64,000 nt of DNA from JBBDWK01 sp040902885 (GTDB taxonomy: Bacteria > Acidobacteriota > Terriglobia > Bryobacterales > Bryobacteraceae): NCBI GenBank assembly GCA_040902885.1, contig JBBDWK010000046.1, positions 76,890 to 140,889 of the forward strand, given 5' to 3'. The notes beneath the pieces are model-generated. The model had not been told where the DNA came from, searched no databases, and saw only the letters and a program-made list of their open reading frames with translations. Made by a program: the position numbers and the translations under genes. Shown here in pieces: positions 15,600 to 25,412 of the stretch (positions within the stretch are counted from its first letter, which is position 1; each line of letters begins with the position of its first letter).

Positions 15600-17138
15600 A
15601 TGGAACTGCTGGAAATCTCGAAACTGCCGACGGCGGAAAATTCCGCCATCCGTCTCACTCCGGCCGACAACATCGCCGTTGCCCGGGTGCCGCTCTCGCC
15701 GGGAATGGAACTGAGAATCGAGGGGCTTGCGCTAACTGTGCGAGACAACGTCCCGGCCGGGCACAAGGTTGCGCTGCAGCGCATTCCCTCGGGTGAAACG
15801 GTGCGCCGCTACGGACAATCGATCGGCACGGCGAAGGTGAACATAGAGCCGGGCCGGCATATCCACACCCACAATCTGGCGTTCCAGGAGCTGTCCTTCG
15901 CCTACGAGTTTCCTTCGGGAGAGATTGCATATCCCGATCCCGTGCGCGGCATGCCCACCTTCCTGGGCTATGTGCGCGAAGACGGCCGCGTGGGCACGCG
16001 GAATTATGTCGCCGTGGTCGCTGCGAGCAATTGCGCGGCGCATACGGCCGAATTGATTGCGCACAGTTTCGCTCCGAAAGACCTGGGGCCGAACATCGAT
16101 GGCGTAGTCGCCTTCCCGCATGGCGAAGGCTGCGGCCAGGCGATCGGTCCGGACACCGACCAGCTCCGGCGCACGCTGGCCGGCGTTCTGGCGCATCCCA
16201 ACGTGTGCGCCGCGATCATTCTGGGGCTGGGGTGCGAGGTCAACCAGATCGACCACTACCTGGGACCGAACGCTCCGCGCAGCAGCCGCCTCACCGGCAT
16301 GACCCTGCAAGGGAGCGGCGGCACGCGAGCTACCGTGGAAGCCGCGCGCCGCAACATTCTCGAGCTGATGGAGCAGTCCGCGGGCGAGAAGCGCACCGAA
16401 GTTCCCGCTTCGAAGATCGTGCTGGGACTGAATTGCGGCGGCTCGGACTCGTTCTCGGGCATCACGGCCAATCCCGCATTGGGGGTTTGTTCGGACATGC
16501 TGGCTGAGCTAGGCGCCTCGGCGGTGCTGGCGGAAACCACGGAGATCTTCGGGGCCGAGCACCTTCTCGTCAGGCGCGCGCGGAACCGCCGGGTTGCCGA
16601 AAAGCTGCTCGGGTTCGTGACCGGCTACAAGCAATACCTCACCCGCTTCGGCGGCAGCTTCGACGACAATCCCTCGCCCGGCAACAAGGAAGGCGGGCTG
16701 TCCAACATTCTGGAGAAATCGCTGGGCGCGGTCGCCAAGGCGGGAACGTCGCCCCTGATGGACGCGGTAGACTACGCGGAGCGCATCGAGTCTCCCGGTT
16801 TCGTCTTCATGAACACGCCCGGCTACGATCCGGTATCGCTCACTGGCCTCGCGGCGGGCGGTTGCAACCTGATAGCCTTTACCACTGGTCGCGGGAGCGC
16901 CATCGGCTTCCCTTCGATCCCGGTGATCAAGATTGCCACGAACAGCCACACCTACCGGCGCATGACCGACAACATGGACGTCAACGCCGGTGCCATCGCG
17001 GATGGGGAACGGACCGTGCAGCAGATTGGGCGCGAGATATTCGAGTTGTGCCTGCGCGTGGCCTCGGGCGAGAAGACTTGCGCCGAGCGCCTCGGGCATC
17101 AGGAGTTTGTGCCATGGAAAATTGGTCCGGTGCTTTAA
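15600..17138 (+). CDS. UxaA-family altronate dehydratase-like hydro-lyase
   Basis: The 512-aa protein has both parts of altronate/galactarate dehydratases: an N-terminal SAF-like domain (about residues 1-105, VRDNVPAGHKVAL) and a large C-terminal domain with FPHGEGCGQ, LGLGCEVNQ, GLNCGGSDSFSGITANP and a late GGCNLIAFTTGRGS. The conserved Cys residues suit an iron-dependent hydro-lyase that removes water from hexonates such as altronate. No signal peptide is present. It lies 46 bases ahead of the GMC fusion gene on the same strand, so the two are likely cotranscribed. Confidence 0.88.
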   Translation: MELLEISKLPTAENSAIRLTPADNIAVARVPLSPGMELRIEGLALTVRDNVPAGHKVALQRIPSGETVRRYGQSIGTAKVNIEPGRHIHTHNLAFQELSFAYEFPSGEIAYPDPVRGMPTFLGYVREDGRVGTRNYVAVVAASNCAAHTAELIAHSFAPKDLGPNIDGVVAFPHGEGCGQAIGPDTDQLRRTLAGVLAHPNVCAAIILGLGCEVNQIDHYLGPNAPRSSRLTGMTLQGSGGTRATVEAARRNILELMEQSAGEKRTEVPASKIVLGLNCGGSDSFSGITANPALGVCSDMLAELGASAVLAETTEIFGAEHLLVRRARNRRVAEKLLGFVTGYKQYLTRFGGSFDDNPSPGNKEGGLSNILEKSLGAVAKAGTSPLMDAVDYAERIESPGFVFMNTPGYDPVSLTGLAAGGCNLIAFTTGRGSAIGFPSIPVIKIATNSHTYRRMTDNMDVNAGAIADGERTVQQIGREIFELCLRVASGEKTCAERLGHQEFVPWKIGPVL

Positions 17139-17184
17139 CGGGAAACGGATTGACCTGATCGACTACAACTGACGGGAGGCCGCA

Positions 17185-20100
17185 ATGCCGACGCTGGCGA
17201 ATGCCTGGAAGGATCGCAGTAAATCCTACGATTTCATCGTAATTGGCTCGGGCTACGGAGGGGCCATCACCGCGGCCCGTATTGCAACGGCCGGCCTGGA
17301 GCCCAAGCCGTCCGTCTGCATCCTCGAAAGGGGCAAAGAGTGGCCTGTCGGAACGTTTCCGGATCGCATCGAAAACGCCACGCAGGAGTTTCGCAGCGAT
17401 CTGAATCCGCTCGGGTTGTACGAGATTCTGAATCATCGCGACATTTCCGTGGTGAAAGGCTCCGGCCTGGGTGGCACGTCGCTCATCAATGCGAATGTCG
17501 CCATTGTGCCGGACCGCGAAATCTTCGAACGAGCGGAATGGCCGCGTTCGTTGAAGTATGACGAGCTGCTCCCCTTTTACGTCCAGGCCCGTCAAACGCT
17601 CGATGCGGGGCGGCATCCGCGGGCGGCGGCACTGGCCAAAGTACAGGCGCTCGACCAGCGCGCCGCTCAGTTGGGTCTGAAAGCCGACCCGTTAAACATT
17701 GCCGTCAATTTCAAAGAGTTCCCGAATGGAAAGAACCCTCACGGCGTGGAGCAGAAGCCGTGCATCGATTGCGGGGACTGCGTATCCGGCTGCAATGTCG
17801 GCGCCAAGAATACCCTAGCCATGAACTTTCTGCCGATGGCGCGCAACGCGGGCGCGCACATCTTTACGCAAACCAAAGTGGAGTGGATCGAGAAGCTGAA
17901 CGGGGGCGGCTGGCGGATTCACGGGAAGCATTACGAGGGTCCGCACAACAGCAAAAAGTTCAAGCTGGACGCCCGAAACGTAATTCTCGCGGCAGGGTCG
18001 GTGAATTCCACCGAGATCCTGTTGCGGTCCGAGATGCACGGTTTGCAGGTGTCGCCCGCACTCGGCACCCGATTCAGCGGCAACGGCAATTTCTTCGGTT
18101 TGGCATACAACAGCGACGTGGTTACCAATGTCCTCGGCTACGGTACTCGCCGCACGCCTGGCCAAGGTGAGGCTCTCCAGCCCGGACCGACCATCGTCAG
18201 CGCGATCCGTTATACGAACCTGCCCGCGGATCGCCGCATCGCGGTTGAAGATCTCTCCTTCCCGAGCGCCGCGGTTGCCGGCGCGCAAGCGGTCTTTCCC
18301 CTTTTGGGCGGCGTGGATACCGATCTCGGCGATGAAGACGCCGAGCGCCAGCGTGTGAAACGCGACGCCCTTCCCGGCGACCAGTACCGGTCGGATGGAG
18401 CGCTCAATCACACCATGTTTTACCTGGTGACGGGTCCCGACGACGCCCGCGGCACGATCGTGTTTGAGGCGCCCTGGTTCGAGCGCGACGGCCGGATCAA
18501 GATCGAGTGGGACAACGCAGGCAGGCAAGTGCTGTTCACGCGCATCAATGAGGAACTGCGCCGGCATGCCCGCGCCCTTGGCGGCTCATTTGTGTCCAGC
18601 CCGCTCTGGAACATTATGGATCTCCGCCGTCTGATCACGGTGCATCCGCTCGGCGGATGTCCCATGGGCGAAGATTACCTGCACGGAGCCGTCGACGAAT
18701 TCGGAAGAGTGTTCGCGCAGGATGGCAACGTTCACGAAGGACTGTTTGTCGCCGATGGGGCCATTGTGCCGTCCGCGACGGGCGTGAACCCGTTTCTGAC
18801 GATTTCGGCTCTGGCTGAGCGCATCGCACAGCGCAAGATCGAACAGATGCAGGGTAATGAGTATCCGGAACCGCAAGTGCAGGTCAGCTTCGCCGGCTTC
18901 GACCCTGTCGAACTTTCCAAAGCCAGCGAGTCCGAGCTGGAAAGGATTTTCCGGCGAACTCCCAGCCTGGGGATCGACAGCATGATGAACGGCGGGGGAA
19001 CGACCATCGATACCGGCAGCAAGATCGTTCGCAACGATGAATACTGGAAGGGCTTCTTCCCCCGCGGTCACATTCTGAATGCCATGTCGTCCGCCATCTT
19101 TACGGGATTCAAGAAAGAGTTCCACAAGGAAGGCAAGCGATATGTGGGCATCACGAGCGATACGGATGGCCGCATCAGGGCGCGCAATGAGCTCGAAGAG
19201 GTCGAGCTGAAGCAGGCCAAAGGCACGCTCGAAGCAGGCAAATACATTCTGCTGAACTATCTCGATCCTCCGTGGCAGGGCTATTACGACATCATTAAGC
19301 AGATCAATGAAGACCTGCTCATCGGCCGCGTTTACCTGGGACAGTATCCGAACGGCATTCGCGTGTTCACTTTTCCGATGACGCGCACCTACGGGTTCGA
19401 TCAGATGACCGTGACGGACCATCAATCCGTATACGCCTCCGGTTCCGTGCCGTCAAACGACGACCTCGCGGGCGTGTGGCGGATGGATGTGATCTCGAAC
19501 GCAAACCATGCCGGCAGCGCCGCCTACCTGAAGTTCGACCTCAAACCGGACGGGAGACTGGAGAGCCGGTATCAATTCATGGGGCTCGTGGAAGGGTTGT
19601 TGATTTCCAACATTACGCAGGACCACTTCCAGTTGAACGACTTTACGCCTTTCCACGACGAGATCCGCAAGATCGACGGCGATTTCATGGTTGGCAAATG
19701 GGTCACCGGTCTGCCTCCCGGAATCGCGACTGTCCTGGGAAGCGGCTCCCTCGGCATCTTCCATGTCGAAAAGGACGGACAGTTCGGCTTTTATTACACG
19801 CTCACCCGAACGGACCGCAAGGAGTTTCCAACCAACACTCTACTGCGGCCCTTCCTCGACGTTCAGCTTCCCGACGGGCTTGGGATGACGTTCGACGAGG
19901 AAATGGTCGGATGGTTTGCGGAAGGAGCTTCCGAGCCAACCTCCGTCAAACCCAGCACCGCCGTGGATTGCAGCTTCAACGTCCGGATGACCATACGGGA
20001 TCTGAACGAGTTCATCGACGGATGGGAGCACGAGGCTGCCTTGAAAGGAACCATCTCGTTCGGAAGTCTCGCCGGCGAGGGACCCGTGACCTTCCCGGTT

Positions 20101-21597
20101 GACGAGCGGAGCAGCCGCTTCAACTATCTCCGGATCAACCCGGCGACGCGCGAAGCCGAGATGTGCTATCGCATCGATTTCCGTACCCCCCGCGGCGCCG
20201 AATACACGTTCGAAGGCCGCAAATTCATGCGGAAGGACGACGCCGGCGGGTTGACCGGTATCCGCGAACTCCTCTACGACTACACCACGCTCTTTTGCCG
20301 CGTGTACGAACGCCAGGGCGACACACTCGGCAAGCAGATTGGCACGGCGTTCGTGAAATTCCGGACGTTCGAGGACATTGCCGCCACGGCCAACCTGGCC
20401 GGATTTTTGCGGTCGTTCAAAGTCACCGGCAGCGACAATCCCGTTCTTCAGCTCCAGGGGCAGATGCGCTTTCTTGCGTTCACGGGACAATTCGTGCAAC
20501 AGGAATACGACCCGCTGTCGCCCGATCTCGGGCGGCTCGCGCAGGACGTTCACGCGGAAGTTTTGCGCGGAGCGGAGATTCCGGATTACTTCAGCACGCG
20601 GCCCACGGCAGACCTGCACGCAATTCTTCGCGAGGCGCCCACGCTTCCGATCGAATCGCTGGTCAACACCGGATCGGTACGCGTTGATTTCGATAAGAAG
20701 CGCATTTTCCGCGATGCTTTTTGGAAAGGCTCGTTTGCAAAAGACACTCTTCTCGGTTGGGAGGAACGGATTCGCGGCCGCGGGCTGAGTCAGAATGCCG
20801 AGAAAATGGGGGCAATTTTCGCCGGCGGCAGTTTCTGGAAGCGGTTCGACCGGGTGGAAGCGGGAGTGGCCACGGGTCACGTCGTGAACTACGAAATTTC
20901 TTTACTGCCGGGCGATCCTGTGGTCGAAACGGTGGCCTATCCCGACGACAACCGGAGATACTTCAAAAAGGGCGACCAGATCCTGCTGCTGAAGTATCGC
21001 AATGACCCCTACAAGATTGTTTACGACACCATCAAAGTGATCGATGCGGAAAATGCCCTTGGCGTGATGCACTTAGGGGAATTTCCCAACGGCATCGAAT
21101 TCTCCGCCTTCGTGATGGCGCGGAACAACTATCCTTTCGAGAAGATGTCGGTGGAAGACCACAACCTGATCTTCTCCGACCCTCGTACTTCCGTCCCTTC
21201 AGCGGAGCAGTTGCAGGGAGAATGGGATGGGCATCTCGTCTTTTTGACGCGGCCGAATACCAGTCTGCTCAATCAGGCGAACCCGGTTTCGTTCCGCCTT
21301 TCGTTCAACAGGGCTGGATCGCAGGTGGAAGGCCGCTATCGGCTGGGTCTGCTGTCCGGCGGCATGGAAGTGCAGTTCACCGACGAGTTCGTGCGGCTGA
21401 TCGATTTCACGGTATTCCACGATGAGATCAGGCTGATCGATCAGGACACGCTGATCGGCAAGTGGGTATCTCCGGAGTTGGATCCTCTCCTGTTGCGCGG
21501 CCTCGACAACTATCTCGAACCCGTGGGGAACCGCTTCGGGTTCTACTACATCTTGAAGCGCGCCCAAGCCGGCGTGGCCACGGGAGGAGGGCGCTAA
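17185..21597 (+). CDS. GMC oxidoreductase (cholesterol oxidase-like) with internally duplicated C-terminal modules
   Basis: This 1470-aa protein starts after a GGGAGG site. Residues 1-555 are a GMC flavoenzyme: FAD motif FIVIGSGYGG, the cysteine set CIDCGDCVSGCNVGAKNT, and catalytic HPLGGCPMGED and GVNPFLTISA, most like cholesterol/long-chain alcohol oxidases of the ChoD type. After that come two homologous modules of about 320 residues (near 558-877 and 1130-1455) that share YPNGI/FPNGI, DFTxFHDEIRxID and GKWV blocks. A separate beta-rich domain (about 920-1110) lies between them. No signal peptide is present. Substrate is unknown. Confidence 0.88.
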   Translation: MPTLANAWKDRSKSYDFIVIGSGYGGAITAARIATAGLEPKPSVCILERGKEWPVGTFPDRIENATQEFRSDLNPLGLYEILNHRDISVVKGSGLGGTSLINANVAIVPDREIFERAEWPRSLKYDELLPFYVQARQTLDAGRHPRAAALAKVQALDQRAAQLGLKADPLNIAVNFKEFPNGKNPHGVEQKPCIDCGDCVSGCNVGAKNTLAMNFLPMARNAGAHIFTQTKVEWIEKLNGGGWRIHGKHYEGPHNSKKFKLDARNVILAAGSVNSTEILLRSEMHGLQVSPALGTRFSGNGNFFGLAYNSDVVTNVLGYGTRRTPGQGEALQPGPTIVSAIRYTNLPADRRIAVEDLSFPSAAVAGAQAVFPLLGGVDTDLGDEDAERQRVKRDALPGDQYRSDGALNHTMFYLVTGPDDARGTIVFEAPWFERDGRIKIEWDNAGRQVLFTRINEELRRHARALGGSFVSSPLWNIMDLRRLITVHPLGGCPMGEDYLHGAVDEFGRVFAQDGNVHEGLFVADGAIVPSATGVNPFLTISALAERIAQRKIEQMQGNEYPEPQVQVSFAGFDPVELSKASESELERIFRRTPSLGIDSMMNGGGTTIDTGSKIVRNDEYWKGFFPRGHILNAMSSAIFTGFKKEFHKEGKRYVGITSDTDGRIRARNELEEVELKQAKGTLEAGKYILLNYLDPPWQGYYDIIKQINEDLLIGRVYLGQYPNGIRVFTFPMTRTYGFDQMTVTDHQSVYASGSVPSNDDLAGVWRMDVISNANHAGSAAYLKFDLKPDGRLESRYQFMGLVEGLLISNITQDHFQLNDFTPFHDEIRKIDGDFMVGKWVTGLPPGIATVLGSGSLGIFHVEKDGQFGFYYTLTRTDRKEFPTNTLLRPFLDVQLPDGLGMTFDEEMVGWFAEGASEPTSVKPSTAVDCSFNVRMTIRDLNEFIDGWEHEAALKGTISFGSLAGEGPVTFPVDERSSRFNYLRINPATREAEMCYRIDFRTPRGAEYTFEGRKFMRKDDAGGLTGIRELLYDYTTLFCRVYERQGDTLGKQIGTAFVKFRTFEDIAATANLAGFLRSFKVTGSDNPVLQLQGQMRFLAFTGQFVQQEYDPLSPDLGRLAQDVHAEVLRGAEIPDYFSTRPTADLHAILREAPTLPIESLVNTGSVRVDFDKKRIFRDAFWKGSFAKDTLLGWEERIRGRGLSQNAEKMGAIFAGGSFWKRFDRVEAGVATGHVVNYEISLLPGDPVVETVAYPDDNRRYFKKGDQILLLKYRNDPYKIVYDTIKVIDAENALGVMHLGEFPNGIEFSAFVMARNNYPFEKMSVEDHNLIFSDPRTSVPSAEQLQGEWDGHLVFLTRPNTSLLNQANPVSFRLSFNRAGSQVEGRYRLGLLSGGMEVQFTDEFVRLIDFTVFHDEIRLIDQDTLIGKWVSPELDPLLLRGLDNYLEPVGNRFGFYYILKRAQAGVATGGGR

Positions 21598-21672
21598 CCG
21601 CCCCTCCGGTAGCGGCTTCATGCCTGGTTTCGATTCTGGTTCAAGACACTGACGACATATGGAGACAAACAG

Positions 21673-22983
21673 ATGAAAAGACGACATTTTCTGTGGGGCG
21701 CCGGCGCGGCCGCTGCCACTCAAATCGTTGGCGCGCAGCAGCAGCGCGGCGCCCGAGGCGCTCGGGGCGGCAATCGAGGCGGCGGGTTCGAACGTGGTCT
21801 ACAGCCGCTCGACGGCGGGAAAATCGGCAACACGGGGCCGATGAAAATCACCGATATCAAGACCTTCCTGGTCGGCGCCGGGGGCCGTAACTGGGTCTAC
21901 GTCAAGGTGCTCACCGATCAGGGCATCTATGGGATCGGTGAGGCCTATTCTGCCGGTCCGGATGAAGCTACAGTCAAGGTCATCGAGGATTACAAGCTCT
22001 GGCTGGTGGGCCAGGACCCCCGCAATGTGCAGTACCTCTTCGACCTGATGTACAACACCACGCGTTTTCCCGGCGGCCTGATCGTCAACTCCGCGATCAG
22101 CGGCATCGAGCATGCGCTTTGGGATATCGCCGGGAAGTCCGCGGGAGTACCCGTATGGGCGTTGCTCGGCGGCCGCACGCGCAACAAGATCCGCGTGTAC
22201 CAGAGCACCGGCGGCGGCGCCACTGCCGCGGAAGCGGGCGAGAACGCCGCGAAAATGGTCGAGACCTTTGGTTATACGGCGCTCAAGATGGGTATCACGG
22301 CTCCGGGCGACATGCCCTACAACCAGTCAATCCGTCTGTCCGTCGAGCGGGTGCGCGCCGTGCGGGAAGCGGTGGGTCCCGACGTGGACATCGGGGTGGA
22401 TGTGCATGCGAAGTTCTTCGAAGTGCAGCGAGCCATTCGGCTGGCGCACGCCATCGAGCCGTACAATCCCATGTGGATGGAGGAGTCGATTCGCACTGAA
22501 AACTTCGCGGCGATGAAGAAGCTCTCGGATCACGTGAATATCCCGCTGGCCAGCGGCGAATGCAATTACATGATTCATGAGTTCCGGCCGCTGATCGAAC
22601 TGCAGGCTTTGGATTTTGTGCAGCCGGACATCTGCTGCTGCGGAGGCGTGCTGACGATGAAGAAGATCGCCGCGATGGCCGAGGCCCAGTACATGATGGT
22701 CGCGCCGCACAACCCGATGAGCCCGCTCGCGACGGCTGTGAACGTGCATTTCGCGGCGTCGACGCCGAACTTCTTCGTCCTCGAGTACAGCGCTCCGGTT
22801 TCCGGCGCCCGCAAGGATGTGCTGAAGGAGCCGTTGATGGTCAACAAGGACGGCTACCTGGACATCCCGAATAAGCCTGGGTGGGGCGTGGAACTGAACG
22901 AGGAAGCGTTCAAGAGCATGCCGCCAGCTCCGTGGCGGCGCGGCACCAGTTTCCGCGCAGACGGCTCGCCGTACTTCCAGTAG
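21673..22983 (+). CDS. Tat-exported enolase-superfamily dehydratase (galactonate/mannonate dehydratase-like)
   Basis: The 436-aa product has a Tat-type leader (MKRRHFLWGAGAAAATQIVGA) and a glycine/arginine-rich linker before a complete mandelate-racemase/muconate-cycloisomerase fold. Metal and catalytic residues are visible: DVHAKF near residue 243, WMEESI, ASGECNY and the late APHNPMSP. The D-x-H and PHN pattern matches acid-sugar dehydratases such as galactonate dehydratase. Export of such an enzyme is unusual outside Acidobacteriota/Planctomycetota. GGAG lies nine bases before the ATG. Confidence 0.85.
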   Translation: MKRRHFLWGAGAAAATQIVGAQQQRGARGARGGNRGGGFERGLQPLDGGKIGNTGPMKITDIKTFLVGAGGRNWVYVKVLTDQGIYGIGEAYSAGPDEATVKVIEDYKLWLVGQDPRNVQYLFDLMYNTTRFPGGLIVNSAISGIEHALWDIAGKSAGVPVWALLGGRTRNKIRVYQSTGGGATAAEAGENAAKMVETFGYTALKMGITAPGDMPYNQSIRLSVERVRAVREAVGPDVDIGVDVHAKFFEVQRAIRLAHAIEPYNPMWMEESIRTENFAAMKKLSDHVNIPLASGECNYMIHEFRPLIELQALDFVQPDICCCGGVLTMKKIAAMAEAQYMMVAPHNPMSPLATAVNVHFAASTPNFFVLEYSAPVSGARKDVLKEPLMVNKDGYLDIPNKPGWGVELNEEAFKSMPPAPWRRGTSFRADGSPYFQ

Positions 22984-23003
22984 CGGCGAACGTGGGGCCG
23001 TCG

Positions 23004-25322
23004 CTATCGCGGCTGCAATATCAGCCGATGTGCGGCGTGCTTGTCCACGGCTTTGCGGCTGAAAGCTAGTGGGAAGTATTCATTGTCTGCCCAGAGGGGC
23101 AGCAGATTGCCATAAAACTTGCTTTGCGGCTGACCCGATTGCCCCGGAACCAGCGTGACAACGGAACGATCCCAGTCCCCGGCATCCAAAATCTCGCGGT
23201 AGCTCGCGCCATCGGCGGCCACCGTGCCGGCGCCACCGCCTCTTTCCACCGTCGGCAGGTCGAACTCGCTCACAAACGAGTGCGGGAAAGCCCGTGTATG
23301 AAGCCGGCCATAGCGCCATTGCAACCGGTCAGGTCCTTGCTCTTTGATCAATCGCTGGACTGCTCTCTCGAGGCCTGTTTGTGCGAGATCGAGACGTCTA
23401 GCCAGAGGCGTGCCGGCGTCTCGGACTTTCGGGTCCACGGCCTCGCGCCACGCAATATACAGCCCGGCTTCCATACTCTCCTTGCGCAACGTTTTATTCC
23501 ATTTCAACAGCGCCGCCCGAGCGGATTCGACTTCTGTCTCCTTCGCTTTCCAACCCTCGAACAGCGGAATGTCGTGTTCGGCGCGCGTCAAATACATGTC
23601 GAGCTGGAGGTTTTTCTGGTCCTGTATAGAGAACTTCTTGCCCGGCTTCATAACCTGCAGGATACGCGTGATCCGCTCGGCTGATTGAGGGTTCTTGAAC
23701 ATCAGAGGCGGCGAATAACCCTTGGGATGAATGTTATGGTTTGCCGTCGCGACGAAGCCCCGGTCCGGGTTGAACTCGCGCGGCAGATCCTGTCGGAAGC
23801 CCTGCCACTCATATTTCCCGGTTCCGGGTACGGGCAGTCTGCCGAGCCATCCGATGCGTGACGGCGTCAATGCTGAAGCCTGCCATGAGATGTTGCCATC
23901 CACGTCGCCACAAATCAGGTTCTCGGAAGGTGTCTTCCAATACATCGCAGCATCGAGGAACGCCCTGCAATTGGTTGCCTGCGCCAGCCGGAGAGATCCC
24001 AAATACCACGCCGTCCCTGGCTCATCCATCACCGATCGCAACACGTAGGCTCGCTTGTGCTCCGTGTCCTCGTGGAACACGGCGCCATGACGGCTAAACT
24101 TCAGCTCCACCTCACGCGGAGCTTCGCCCTTGACCTTAATCTCTTCACGCACGACGCGCAAAGGCTCCCACTTCCCCTTATAGAGAACCTCGTTCGCATT
24201 CGCTGGATTCACTTCCTCCACCATCACGTCGACCTGGTCCGTTCCCACAACTGTCATGCCCCATCCCAGGTTCGCGTTATGGCCGATATGTACCCCAATA
24301 AAGGGCGGCTCTGAGGCTCCGATGACATTCCATCCCGGCGCGTTCAGGTGAACGATGTAGCGGAGCGAGGGGTTGGTCACTTCGCGATGCGGATCGTTGA
24401 CGACCATCGGTTTACCCGTGGCGGTCATCTTGCCGCTCACAACCCAATTATTGCTGCCGGGCTCGCGAATCAGATCGAACGGCAGCCATGCCGAGCCGGC
24501 CGTCTGGAAGAATTTTCGATACGGCTCGACGATCTCCGGCTTTGGAAGCGCGACTGGTTGACCGCGGCCACCCCCGACGCGCACACTTCGAAGCACGTCC
24601 TCCCCGATGATGTTGACGTCCAGACCGTCCGGAACTTCGAGGTCGTCCCACGGATCGGGTGCAGCGAGCCGGTTGGCCTCTGCGACACCGAGCTCCGCCA
24701 CGCTGCTTGCCAGCCGAAGCTCGCTGGCAGCGTCGCCAAGTGCACGCTCGTTAGCGCGCAGTAACACGGTCTCCGGCGTCCATGGGTCTGGCCGGATGCC
24801 GGTCAGCTTGAATTCCAGCGGCAAATTGTCGGCATTTTCGGCGATGTACGTGTTGACGCCTTTCACGTATGCGCTAAAGAGCCGCTTTCCTTCGGGGTGG
24901 TAGCTGGTCCACTCACGTTCATCGAAGGGCCCCCGGAACTTGGTCAAGCGGGCTTGGCGATCGCGCTCGACCGCCGCGGGCCCCAAAATTTCTGCGAGGC
25001 GGCCCTCACGCTGCCGCCGCCACCATTCCATCTGCCAAAGACGATCCTGGGCCATCACGTAGCCCTGTGCAAAGAACAGGTCATCGACGTTTTGCGCGTA
25101 GATGTGGGGGATGCCCCACTTGTCGCGAATCACCTCAACCGGCTTCTGCAGGCCCCTCACGGTAAGTCGCCCGTCGATCTTGGCGAGCGACTGTCGCGCG
25201 AGCGTCTTGAGGTCGCTTGGCGCTTGAGCATAAGAGGCGCCGGGCAACACTATACAGACAACGAACGCAAGGAAAGTGCATAGTCTTCGGGTGATCGCGG
25301 TCACCATGGAGCCGATCAGCAT
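23004..25322 (-). CDS. Penicillin acylase family N-terminal nucleophile hydrolase
   Basis: Starting at ATG 25322, preceded at eight to nine bases by AAGGAGGA, the product is 772 aa with a signal peptide (ends near PGASYAQA). The alpha-chain region includes WGIPHIYAQNVDDLFFAQGY; the autocatalytic junction and Ser nucleophile lie in GSNNWVVSGK, followed by NDPHREV and IGHNANLGWGMT of the beta chain. Such periplasmic enzymes cleave amides, including beta-lactam side chains, acyl-homoserine lactones or N-acyl amino acids; the substrate cannot be told from sequence. A longer frame to 25379 lacks a signal at its start. Confidence 0.9.
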   Translation of the reverse strand: MLIGSMVTAITRRLCTFLAFVVCIVLPGASYAQAPSDLKTLARQSLAKIDGRLTVRGLQKPVEVIRDKWGIPHIYAQNVDDLFFAQGYVMAQDRLWQMEWWRRQREGRLAEILGPAAVERDRQARLTKFRGPFDEREWTSYHPEGKRLFSAYVKGVNTYIAENADNLPLEFKLTGIRPDPWTPETVLLRANERALGDAASELRLASSVAELGVAEANRLAAPDPWDDLEVPDGLDVNIIGEDVLRSVRVGGGRGQPVALPKPEIVEPYRKFFQTAGSAWLPFDLIREPGSNNWVVSGKMTATGKPMVVNDPHREVTNPSLRYIVHLNAPGWNVIGASEPPFIGVHIGHNANLGWGMTVVGTDQVDVMVEEVNPANANEVLYKGKWEPLRVVREEIKVKGEAPREVELKFSRHGAVFHEDTEHKRAYVLRSVMDEPGTAWYLGSLRLAQATNCRAFLDAAMYWKTPSENLICGDVDGNISWQASALTPSRIGWLGRLPVPGTGKYEWQGFRQDLPREFNPDRGFVATANHNIHPKGYSPPLMFKNPQSAERITRILQVMKPGKKFSIQDQKNLQLDMYLTRAEHDIPLFEGWKAKETEVESARAALLKWNKTLRKESMEAGLYIAWREAVDPKVRDAGTPLARRLDLAQTGLERAVQRLIKEQGPDRLQWRYGRLHTRAFPHSFVSEFDLPTVERGGGAGTVAADGASYREILDAGDWDRSVVTLVPGQSGQPQSKFYGNLLPLWADNEYFPLAFSRKAVDKHAAHRLILQPR

Positions 25323-25412
25323 TTCGAGCGGATCCTCCTTCCAGAGTTCCAGCCTACTCCGGCAGGAACCGGATCTCAATACGGCGGTTCCAGTTCATTC
25401 AGGCATAGCCCG

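Noticed and set aside
21580..21620. Imperfect GC-rich hairpin after the GMC gene as an intrinsic terminator
   Set aside because: It needs a bulge and has no T-run after it, and the next gene on the same strand starts only 75 bases downstream.
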